Assembly: GCA_041753515.1 (NCBI GenBank)
Contig: JBGSUE010000031.1
Span: forward strand, 1 to 37,703
Origin: JBGSUE01 sp041753515
GTDB lineage: Bacteria; Patescibacteriota; Microgenomatia; UBA10105; UBA927
DNA: 37,703 nt
Direction: 5' to 3'
Positions 8,868 through 15,663 of the stretch are shown piece after piece. Both the position numbers and the translations under genes were made by a program. Every line of letters begins with the position of its first letter. Positions within the stretch are counted from its first letter, which is position 1. Under the pieces are notes generated by a model, which ran no database searches, had not been told where the DNA came from, and worked only from the letters and a program-made list of their open reading frames with translations.

Positions 8868-9746
8868 ATGCGAAGATATAAATACTCCGATTTACTTCTT
8901 TATGAAGATCGACTAAAAAAGCTATACGAAAGATTTGGGTTGAATTTCAACTCTACCAATCGTATAAGTAAATATTTCGCTTATTTATCAGAAATAGAGA
9001 AAAACAGACAGAAGGATAAACTAAGTTTTAGTAAATTACTTCAAAAAGACAAGGCAAAATACTATTACAGTCAATATTACGTCTTAGAGATGTGCAATAT
9101 CGTAGATGCGCTTGAAAGTTCTACACAAGATGCAAAGTTAATAAGAGAAAAACTGATTGATTTGTCAAAAGGCACTTACCTTTTATCAGAAGAAAGTAGC
9201 AATAATACTAAGGCCAGAGATACTACTTTTGAATTGAGCCTTTTCGCCTTCTTACGAGCTAGAAATTTAAATATTAAATTATGTGACCCCAATCCCGATC
9301 TTCAATTAGTGAGCGATAACTTTACTTATAACATCGAGTGTAAACGGCCTCATTCCCTAAAGTCGTTAGAAGACCATATCAAAAAGGCAGTCAAGCAGTT
9401 AAAGAAATCAGCTGGAAACAATGTAGTTCCAACAATAGCTTTGTCTTTGGAGCAAGTTTTACTAGGTGGCGACTTGATTCTCGATTCTAGAGATGAAATA
9501 TCAGCATCTAACTTCTTAAATGCAACTCTGTTTACCTTCTTACAAGAAAACAATAAACTGCTGGGGAAAATATGTGGTGATGAGCCATGTTTAGTTCTTT
9601 ACTACCTCTCGTGCTTGGCTGGTTTTAAGACTGATGTTCCGATGGCAAATGCAACGTTTATTACTGGAAATATCTACAATTTTGAAAGTAGCTTGTCGAA
9701 TTCTATACATGAAGATTTAACAAGAATGATTCCCCAGACTCCATAG
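8868..9746 (+). CDS. Unrecognised protein with PD-(D/E)XK-like core
   Basis: I do not recognise this 292-residue protein as a named family. The N-terminal ~110 residues are charged and helical with many Tyr and Lys. A central stretch has E122 in a helix (TTFELSLFAFL), PDLQL with D144, then YNIECKRP with E157 and K159. That order and spacing resemble a PD-(D/E)XK nuclease core. The remaining ~130 residues have no motif I can name. It is the last gene of the island's plus-strand run and converges on the recombinase gene with 5 bases between stops. It is AT-rich like the helicase gene. A nuclease role in defence is inference from motif and location. Confidence 0.6.
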   Translation: MRRYKYSDLLLYEDRLKKLYERFGLNFNSTNRISKYFAYLSEIEKNRQKDKLSFSKLLQKDKAKYYYSQYYVLEMCNIVDALESSTQDAKLIREKLIDLSKGTYLLSEESSNNTKARDTTFELSLFAFLRARNLNIKLCDPNPDLQLVSDNFTYNIECKRPHSLKSLEDHIKKAVKQLKKSAGNNVVPTIALSLEQVLLGGDLILDSRDEISASNFLNATLFTFLQENNKLLGKICGDEPCLVLYYLSCLAGFKTDVPMANATFITGNIYNFESSLSNSIHEDLTRMIPQTP

Positions 9747-9751
9747 TTTCT

Positions 9752-11068
9752 TCACGGGGATATAGCTAGTTCGCCTAAATTTATTTTTGCGTACCCCGTT
9801 AAATTTTTGAGCATGAGAGATATCATGAAGAAGCGTTTATCAGGTTTTGCATATAAAATTATATTTTGAAGATACATTTTTATTGATGTTTCATCGAGCT
9901 CTTTAAATTTCATTGGATAAATAGATAATTTGATTGAGTTTTCACTCATTCGAGCATAAATATCCCATCGCATTCGTTCGAATCTAACGATTTCATCCTG
10001 AATCTGCTCTGGAAAATTGATTTCTGAGACATCGATGGAATCAATGAGCTTAGTAATATCCCGGAAGACATCTTCCTCTAATGCATATTCAACCTTACAA
10101 TGCTTATCTTTCTGACGACTACATCTGTAGTAGGTATGAAAGTTTGATTTACCATTTCTAAGTTTCCGGATTTTGCTCTGGCGATGTACTGGTGATCCAC
10201 AAAGAGCGCATTTTAGAAATCTGGCTATGGAATGTTTATCTCCTCGAGCATATGTATTGCGGAACGGTCGAAGTTTTTCTTGAACTTGGTCATATAACTC
10301 CATGGCAACGATAGGTTCGTAAATTCCTTGATATTCAATATCTTTTATTACAAACCTGCCGGCGTAGAATTTATTCCGGAGCATTCCATAAATAACGCTT
10401 TGGCGAATATTTTTACCTTTGGTGCTTCTTAAAGAAGTATTTTTATTAATCCAATCAATTACTTCTTTTACAGGTATTCCATACGCTACTTTCTGAAATA
10501 GCATTGCAATGGGCTCTCCTCGCCCAGGATCGATTGAGATTTTTCGTACTCCACCAACCGTTTCACTTATATAGCCAATTGGCACTGGCCCCGGCCAATA
10601 TCCGAGCTGGCATTGATTACGTATCCCTCGCCGGATGTTTATGCTGCGATTATCATTCTCCAGCTTGGCTTGGCTGCCGAGAATCATTAGGAGGAACTTC
10701 TCGTTGGGATTATCCGTGAAGGTCTGTGAGTAGGTTACGATCATCTTAAGCTTCCCTTCGTCCATAAGATCCACCAAGATGCCTAGATCACCTGCATTCC
10801 TTGATAATCTATCTGGTGACCATGTGATAATGCCGGAGTAGATACCTTGCTCGATTTCTTGAAGTAATTTATTGAAAGTTTCTCGTTGCCCACATTTTTT
10901 AGCTGTGTGACTTTCCCGATAGATTTCACCAACTTCCAGATTATCTCGTTGAGCTATCTTTTGCATCTCGTTCACCTGAGAGTCGATAGAGATTGCTTGT
11001 CTTTCGTCCGACTCCGATGATTTTCTGGCATAGAGGCAAAACCGTATGTGAGAATCTCGTTTTTCCAT
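9752..11068 (-). CDS. Large-type serine recombinase
   Basis: Site-specific recombinase of the resolvase/integrase superfamily, expected to cut and rejoin DNA through a 5' phosphoserine. The catalytic domain shows YARKSSES with the probable nucleophile S17, and SPDRLSRN (R87, R90). A Recombinase domain follows (about 150-270), then a zinc ribbon with C287, C290, C316 and C324. At 438 residues it is shorter than most large serine integrases because little coiled coil follows the ribbon. It lies at the right edge of the restriction island, tail to tail with the last island gene, so it may have carried the island in. Shuffling of hsdS is less likely, since only one hsdS is present. Confidence 0.9.
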   Translation of the reverse strand: MEKRDSHIRFCLYARKSSESDERQAISIDSQVNEMQKIAQRDNLEVGEIYRESHTAKKCGQRETFNKLLQEIEQGIYSGIITWSPDRLSRNAGDLGILVDLMDEGKLKMIVTYSQTFTDNPNEKFLLMILGSQAKLENDNRSINIRRGIRNQCQLGYWPGPVPIGYISETVGGVRKISIDPGRGEPIAMLFQKVAYGIPVKEVIDWINKNTSLRSTKGKNIRQSVIYGMLRNKFYAGRFVIKDIEYQGIYEPIVAMELYDQVQEKLRPFRNTYARGDKHSIARFLKCALCGSPVHRQSKIRKLRNGKSNFHTYYRCSRQKDKHCKVEYALEEDVFRDITKLIDSIDVSEINFPEQIQDEIVRFERMRWDIYARMSENSIKLSIYPMKFKELDETSIKMYLQNIILYAKPDKRFFMISLMLKNLTGYAKINLGELAISP

Positions 11069-11112
11069 TCAACTCAACACATACCGGTAATTTTTGAAGA
11101 ATGCAAGCTAAT

Positions 11113-11186
11113 TTTAGACAACTATATCAAAGTATATCATGTCTAAATTGTGAGACACCCTTTTTTATAGTGTCCCATTTGTCTCA
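11113..11186. repeat. Two adjacent inverted repeats with AGACA/TGTCT arms
   Basis: The first pair is TTTAGACA (11113-11120) and TGTCTAAA (11140-11147) with a 19-base spacer. The second is TGAGACA (11151-11157) and TGTCTCA (11180-11186) with a 22-base spacer. Both share the core AGACA...TGTCT. They lie 45-118 bases upstream of the recombinase start. Two similar dyads here suggest repeated binding of one dimeric protein, either the recombinase at an att-like site or a repressor. The first dyad covers the likely recombinase promoter. Confidence 0.5.
11131..11139 (-). promoter_or_regulatory. Candidate extended -10 promoter of the recombinase gene
   Basis: On the minus strand the sequence reads TGATATACT, an extended -10 (TGnTATACT) about 62 bases before the recombinase ATG. 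No good -35 is present at 16-18 bases. It lies between the arms of the first AGACA dyad, so a protein bound there would be expected to affect transcription. Confidence 0.35.
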
Positions 11187-11208
11187 TTTTTGATAGAATT
11201 AGCCTTGA

Positions 11209-11265
11209 GGTCCGGTTGGACTATAGGGATAGAAAGGGTCTAGACCGTGCCCCACAGCCTGGACC
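11209..11265. other. Multi-stem palindromic segment between recombinase and peptide-binding protein genes
   Basis: The outer arms GGTCCGG (11209-11215) and CTGGACC (11259-11265) pair over 7 bp with one wobble. Inside are the palindrome GGTCTAGACC (11237-11246) and a small CTAT-AGGG-ATAG hairpin (11221-11232). It directly follows the stop of the minus-strand peptide-binding protein gene, so it may help end that transcript, but no U-run follows. It could also mark the island boundary or an attachment site. It is not a tRNA. Confidence 0.35.
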
Positions 11266-11267
11266 GA

Positions 11268-12617
11268 TTATTTTCTTTTTACCGAATATGTTTTGACGTA
11301 CTGGAGAAATAGAGCCGGAGCGTCGTCAACTAGTCGGCGTGCAAAGTCAGCATATATTTTTTTGCGTTCATCAATATCCATGGTTTGTCTCCCGTCTTCA
11401 AGGAGTTTGTCGATTTTTACGTTGACATACTGTGAAATATTGGATACATTGTTCGCTTGTGTTGAGTGCCAAAACGGATATTGATCAGGATCAGGCGGGA
11501 TGGATACAGACGCTAAAAATACGTCGTAATCATCAGGAATGCTATTTACGATACGAACATCAGCGGGTATCCCGTGTATTATCCATGATTGGGCGATGGA
11601 TGTGGCTAAATCTAAATGTGTTCGGTATGCGGATACGATAAGCGTCGGTGAAGCAGAAGCCTCCTTGTACGGTTCCAGCAGCGTATCGACCTGTTTTGTA
11701 TCAGGTTCGAATATTTTTACATTATTGGTGTATGCCCAGCTGGTTTTGGGAATCGGTGATATGGCTTTAGTGTTTCCCATCGCTGGAAGCGCGTATCCTA
11801 ACGCATGCCTGAATGATCTGTCTGAAAGTCTGGATTTGGACGTGTTAATAAAAAGTATCATCATCCGGTCATAATGAATCTGTTCAACGATGTCTGTCTT
11901 ACCCCAGGAAACAAGTGGAGAGGGGTTAGTCAGTTCCATGATGTGATCGATTTCACCGAGTTTATATGCAAGAATTGCCTGAGATTCAGTTTTATAAAAG
12001 GTGTAAATTATTTCATTTTTCTTTGATGATCCATCTGTTGATGTGAGTTCCAATCTTTGAATTCTGTCACCATTCAATGCTGCACGTTTCACTTTAAACG
12101 GACCGAACCCGATAAGACCCTCCCTGAAAAGCGGTTTGGACACTAATACTGGAAAAGGGCTATAGGGATAGTCAAGCTGGGCATCCAGTGTATATGGGTC
12201 AGCATATGAAAACGTCACATTTTTAATATTGTAATTTATGTCATAGACTTGGATAGGTTTTCCGTCATGCCAGACTTTATCCTGATCAAGATGAAAAGTA
12301 TAATGCGTCCCGGATTGGGACGCTTCCCACCATGAAGATAAGGATGGGAGAGCTGATCCATCCTCAGATACCCGTGTCAGGCCCCAGCTGAGTTCGTTCT
12401 GAATTGAGGGAGGCAGATTTTCAGGTGAATATTGTCCCACAACACCAATCCGATCGATATCCGATAAGACATATGGCATGATGAGGGGTATCGACTGCCA
12501 GAAAATCAATGATATGATAAATCCTGAAATAAGCCCGAGAGTGAGAGATCTGCTTTGACGTCTGATGAGATCCTTGATTATCCAAAATACATATCTGCCG
12601 CGTCGTGCAAAAGTCAT
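11268..12617 (-). CDS. Membrane-anchored ABC-type peptide-binding protein, SBP family 5
   Basis: Extracytoplasmic solute-binding protein of the OppA/DppA (SBP_bac_5) type, expected to bind peptides or similar ligands. It has 449 residues. A basic N-terminus and one hydrophobic segment (about 25-48) act as an uncleaved anchor, with no lipobox cysteine. The family signature region includes LDQDKVWHDGKPIQVYDI, and the C-terminal domain has DERKKIYADFARRLVDDAP. The family is usually 500-600 residues, so this is a compact member. No permease or ATPase genes are adjacent, so it may serve a transporter encoded elsewhere or have another envelope role. It is the last gene of the uvrB-led run, 13 bases after secG. 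Confidence 0.82.
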   Translation of the reverse strand: MTFARRGRYVFWIIKDLIRRQSRSLTLGLISGFIISLIFWQSIPLIMPYVLSDIDRIGVVGQYSPENLPPSIQNELSWGLTRVSEDGSALPSLSSWWEASQSGTHYTFHLDQDKVWHDGKPIQVYDINYNIKNVTFSYADPYTLDAQLDYPYSPFPVLVSKPLFREGLIGFGPFKVKRAALNGDRIQRLELTSTDGSSKKNEIIYTFYKTESQAILAYKLGEIDHIMELTNPSPLVSWGKTDIVEQIHYDRMMILFINTSKSRLSDRSFRHALGYALPAMGNTKAISPIPKTSWAYTNNVKIFEPDTKQVDTLLEPYKEASASPTLIVSAYRTHLDLATSIAQSWIIHGIPADVRIVNSIPDDYDVFLASVSIPPDPDQYPFWHSTQANNVSNISQYVNVKIDKLLEDGRQTMDIDERKKIYADFARRLVDDAPALFLQYVKTYSVKRK

Positions 12618-12630
12618 ACAACGGAAACGT

Positions 12631-12846
12631 TTACCTTATGAGCAAATTGACAACTGAAATGATAAAAAAGAGTAGAGCCAATAGGATAGTAAATCGGAAA
12701 AGGATGCGCTCCGCTCCTCTTTTAGTCCGGAATTCCCCTCCCCCACCGAATGCTGTACCTAATCCTCCCTTGCTGGACTGGACAAGAATAACTGATATGA
12801 GTGCAATAGAGAGAATAATTTGAATGATTAAAAATGCTGTCTGCAT
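12631..12846 (-). CDS. secG: Preprotein translocase subunit SecG
   Basis: Small SecYEG subunit that assists protein export across the cytoplasmic membrane. The 71 residues give two membrane helices (about 4-22 and 50-69) joined by a loop with the conserved signature SSKGGLGTAFGGGGEF. Length and motif are typical. It follows yvcK by 9 bases and precedes the anchored peptide-binding protein by 13, in the same direction. A TATAAT hexamer overlapping the yvcK stop suggests it may also have its own, nearly leaderless promoter. Confidence 0.93.
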   Translation of the reverse strand: MQTAFLIIQIILSIALISVILVQSSKGGLGTAFGGGGEFRTKRGAERILFRFTILLALLFFIISVVNLLIR

Positions 12847-12854
12847 AAATATAT

Positions 12855-12860
12855 ATTATA
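12855..12860 (-). promoter_or_regulatory. Candidate -10 element for secG
   Basis: The minus strand reads TATAAT, overlapping the yvcK stop codon and ending 8 bases before the secG ATG. Transcription starting about 7 bases downstream would give a leaderless or nearly leaderless message. The -35 region is weak, so this is tentative. Confidence 0.35.
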
Positions 12861-13863
12861 CCTTATTCTGTATAATCACATCTATACATGCTGCCAGTTT
12901 TTGCGAATCATGCCGTATGAGACTGCGCACGAGAGAATCACTCTTTGATTTTTCCAGTATTCTATCATGGACAAGATCTGATGCGACAACCGAAAAGTAT
13001 TCGTTTTGGGGTAGATCAAAACGGACAGGAATTTCGTGTGATTTTTTATAGACGTCCAACGCAGAAGCATTCAAATGTCCTGAGTTGATGAGTACATGTG
13101 TGATAGATCTGTCAATATATGATTCCAGCACGCGCATATGGTCACGTGCAGAAAAATTATATGTTTGACCGAATTTTGTCATCAGGTTCATAACATAGAT
13201 GATAGGTGCATGGATATTCTTAAGCGCATGAGCAATCCCGGGGACCAAGAGATTCGGGAGAAGGCTTGTGAAGAGATCTCCAGGCCCCAAAATCACAGCA
13301 TCAGCTTTTTCAATAGCTTTCACCGCATCAGGATTTACCTCCGGTACAGGGTCAAGAGTGACGTGTGAAATTCTCAGTGTTCCATCGTGTGTGGGTTCAT
13401 CAATGAAATGTTCGCCGCGCACTTGAGTTCCATCTTCATACTGGGCAAGAAGATCCGTATTAGAATACGATACAGGCAATACCGTTCCTTTAATGCGCAG
13501 TACTTTCCCCGTCTGCTGGATAGCTTCTTTTTGGGATTGAAGGATTTCCGAGAGAGCGGCCATAAACAGATTACCGAATGTCATGCCTGCTATACCTTCA
13601 CCTTTTTCAAAACGGTACATAAACAGTTTACGCAGAAGTCCTACTCCTCCTGATTCTTCTGATAACGCAACGAAGCATTGGCGGATGTCGCTTGTTGGCA
13701 GAAGTCCGAATTCATCCCGAATACGTTTATTTGATCCTCCGGAATCGCTCATAGCAACGATACTTGATAAATCGTACGGGTACTGTTTGAGTCCGCGAAG
13801 TACGACAAAAGTTCCGGTACCCCCCCCGATACAGACGATGCGTTTTTTCGTAGTGTGAATCAT
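12856..13863 (-). CDS. yvcK: YvcK/CofD-like gluconeogenesis factor
   Basis: YvcK-family protein (UPF0052). In Bacillus subtilis the homologue is needed for growth on gluconeogenic carbon sources and for normal cell shape, and it binds UDP-sugars; that is family knowledge. The 335 residues include the nucleotide-binding glycine loop GGGTGTF (13-19), SDSGGSNKRIRDEFGLLPTS and ILGPGDLFTSLLPNLLV, all hallmark segments. It lies between a holin-like gene (18 bases) and secG (9 bases), in the same direction. A gluconeogenic gene set elsewhere in the window makes the family link to carbon metabolism relevant. A TACAAT hexamer lies 9 bases before the ATG, so internal transcription is possible. Confidence 0.9.
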   Translation of the reverse strand: MIHTTKKRIVCIGGGTGTFVVLRGLKQYPYDLSSIVAMSDSGGSNKRIRDEFGLLPTSDIRQCFVALSEESGGVGLLRKLFMYRFEKGEGIAGMTFGNLFMAALSEILQSQKEAIQQTGKVLRIKGTVLPVSYSNTDLLAQYEDGTQVRGEHFIDEPTHDGTLRISHVTLDPVPEVNPDAVKAIEKADAVILGPGDLFTSLLPNLLVPGIAHALKNIHAPIIYVMNLMTKFGQTYNFSARDHMRVLESYIDRSITHVLINSGHLNASALDVYKKSHEIPVRFDLPQNEYFSVVASDLVHDRILEKSKSDSLVRSLIRHDSQKLAACIDVIIQNKV

Positions 13864-13881
13864 ATAGAGGGTATTGTACTA

Positions 13882-14286
13882 TCAATCGGTCAGAGAGTGA
13901 AGGAAATTATGTACAGCTGTAATGCCGACGGATACAATGATCAACGAGATTAAGTATGATACATAAATGCGCGGGACAGAAAAACCGGCATACGCGGCCC
14001 CGGAAAAATTCCATGCCTGTATGACAATATTATCCATACATACTGTTAAAAGCCATATAACAAGACAATTAATACTCCACTGCAGCAATCCAAGCGTCAA
14101 TATGTTTATCGGAATAAAAAGAATTTTTAACAGAGGCTTGATACAAAGCATGAGAAGCGATAATACGAACCCAGAAAGGAGGATATACAAAAATGATCCG
14201 CTGATGGTAAAACCTTGATACAGATCGCTGACAAGCCATAGGGAAAATGCATAAAATAGTACGGTACGCACGATATACTTTATCAT
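13882..14286 (-). CDS. Four-helix membrane protein, 4TMS holin/YvlD-like
   Basis: A 134-residue integral membrane protein with four hydrophobic segments (about 4-25, 30-48, 52-80 and 105-128). The pattern, including KPLLKILFIPINILTLGLL, matches the Mycobacterial 4TMS phage holin family (PF04020, YvlD-like). Such genes are common in bacterial chromosomes without any prophage, and none is seen here, so a lysis role is unlikely. It follows uvrC by 12 bases and precedes yvcK by 18. Its cellular function is unknown. Confidence 0.8.
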   Translation of the reverse strand: MIKYIVRTVLFYAFSLWLVSDLYQGFTISGSFLYILLSGFVLSLLMLCIKPLLKILFIPINILTLGLLQWSINCLVIWLLTVCMDNIVIQAWNFSGAAYAGFSVPRIYVSYLISLIIVSVGITAVHNFLHSLTD

Positions 14287-14298
14287 ACCTGTATCCTA

Positions 14299-15663
14299 TC
14301 ATGAAGATATATCAGGCGGAAGTCCTGATGGAAATGATTTGCGCAACAATATTTTACGATATGCATTTGCAAACCTGTGAGCTTCATCCCGGATACGGCG
14401 GATAATCTTGAGGACTGAATTATCCATGGATAGTTTTAAGGTCAAGAATGTGTGTCCGCTTGGAATAATAATCCGTTCATCCCATTTTGCAATACCGATA
14501 ACCGGAATATTAATATGTACGTGAGTGAGGGCATGAAGTGCAGAACCGATTTGATTTTTCCCTCCATCAACGATAATGAGATCAGGGTAGGTCCATTCAC
14601 GATGCGTGAGTCTGCGCAGAAGCATTTCTTTCATAGAAGCACTGTCATCGTTTAGGGATGTGCGGATTCGAAATCGTTTATACAATCCAGTATCCGGTAC
14701 TCCGTCGATAGCAACAACCATCGAACCAACGGTATGACTTCCCGACAAGTGTGATATATCATAACACTCAATCCGGTGTATTGATGTAATCCTCCTATCA
14801 TACTGTGACAGCAAAGACGTCATCTGTTTTGTTTCTTCATCCAATTCAGATGCGATATCTTGAACTTTATACATATACGCAGCAGGGTCATATCTCTTTG
14901 TATGCAGACGCTCAAGCGCATTAATTCTATCTCTCATTTTTGCTGCGTCTTCAAAGTGATGCTGTTTTGCATCGTCAATCATACGGTTATAGAACTGCTT
15001 TTTCACTCGTTCCGATTTGCCCGATAAAATAAGACGGATCCGATGAATATTTTGACTATACTCTTTCAGACTGCGTTTCTGCTCTGAAGGATCATGAAGT
15101 TTCATGAATACTGACGGACATGGATGACAGAGTCCTATCTGAAAATAAATACACGCATGACCTGTCCATTTTTTTGCCGTACAAAAAGGTATGACAGTTC
15201 GTATTGATCTCATAAGATCGCGGGCGGTTTTGGAAGATTGAAATGGTCCATATACATCTGTATCACGAGCACATTGGCGGAGGCGTACAAATTCGATTTT
15301 GGGAACAGATGTGTTATTTCGGATTCTGATATAGAGCGGACTTTTATCGTCTTTTGCTAATATATTATATTTTGGAGCATATGTATGTATCAATTTTGCT
15401 TCCAAGAGCAGCGCATCAAATTCGCTGACTGTGTGGATAATTTCAATGGATGAAACGTGCATCATAAGCACATGTGTTTTGTACTCCATGTGTGCTGATG
15501 CATGAAAATACTGCAGGACCCTGCGTTTAATATTTATGGCCTTTCCTACATACAAAATCCTATCTTCGGCATTTTTATAAATATAGACTCCCGGTGTCGT
15601 TTGAAGGATACTCGTCAGGGTGTGAAAATCCTTTTTCAGGATGATTTGTTTCTTACATTCCAT
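14299..15663 (-). CDS. uvrC: Excinuclease ABC subunit C, short form
   Basis: Dual-incision nuclease of nucleotide excision repair, recruited to damage by UvrB. The N-terminal GIY-YIG domain has GVYIYKN (25-31) and LYVGKAINIKRR (37-48) for the 3' cut. A UVR helix hairpin (about 218-252) contacts UvrB. The C-terminal RNase H-like domain, for the 5' cut, shows YDISHLSG, IIVDGGKNQ and RDEAHRFA. At 454 residues it lacks the tandem helix-hairpin-helix end of the usual ~600-residue protein, stopping about 20 residues after RDEAH. It starts 28 bases inside the upstream transglutaminase gene; I see no later in-frame ATG that keeps the GIY-YIG domain. It lies in the same run as uvrA and uvrB. Confidence 0.92.
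   Translation of the reverse strand: MECKKQIILKKDFHTLTSILQTTPGVYIYKNAEDRILYVGKAINIKRRVLQYFHASAHMEYKTHVLMMHVSSIEIIHTVSEFDALLLEAKLIHTYAPKYNILAKDDKSPLYIRIRNNTSVPKIEFVRLRQCARDTDVYGPFQSSKTARDLMRSIRTVIPFCTAKKWTGHACIYFQIGLCHPCPSVFMKLHDPSEQKRSLKEYSQNIHRIRLILSGKSERVKKQFYNRMIDDAKQHHFEDAAKMRDRINALERLHTKRYDPAAYMYKVQDIASELDEETKQMTSLLSQYDRRITSIHRIECYDISHLSGSHTVGSMVVAIDGVPDTGLYKRFRIRTSLNDDSASMKEMLLRRLTHREWTYPDLIIVDGGKNQIGSALHALTHVHINIPVIGIAKWDERIIIPSGHTFLTLKLSMDNSVLKIIRRIRDEAHRFANAYRKILLRKSFPSGLPPDISS

Noticed and set aside
9752..11068. Recombinase as an hsdS-shuffling invertase
   Set aside because: Only one hsdS gene and no inverted partial copies are present; the gene is 6.8 kb away and of the large integrase type.
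11209..11265. tRNA or tRNA fragment
   Set aside because: The segment is only 57 bases, lacks a T-loop GTTCGAATC-type sequence and CCA end, and its stems do not match a cloverleaf.
11221..12174. 12-bp repeat CTATAGGGATAG at about 11221 and again near 12160 as a possible att pair
   Set aside because: Matches of 12 bases are expected by chance in a window this size, and the second copy is inside a coding region.
13882..14286. Prophage lysis gene
   Set aside because: Although holin-like by family name, no phage structural, replication or endolysin genes accompany it, and this family is common in ordinary chromosomes.
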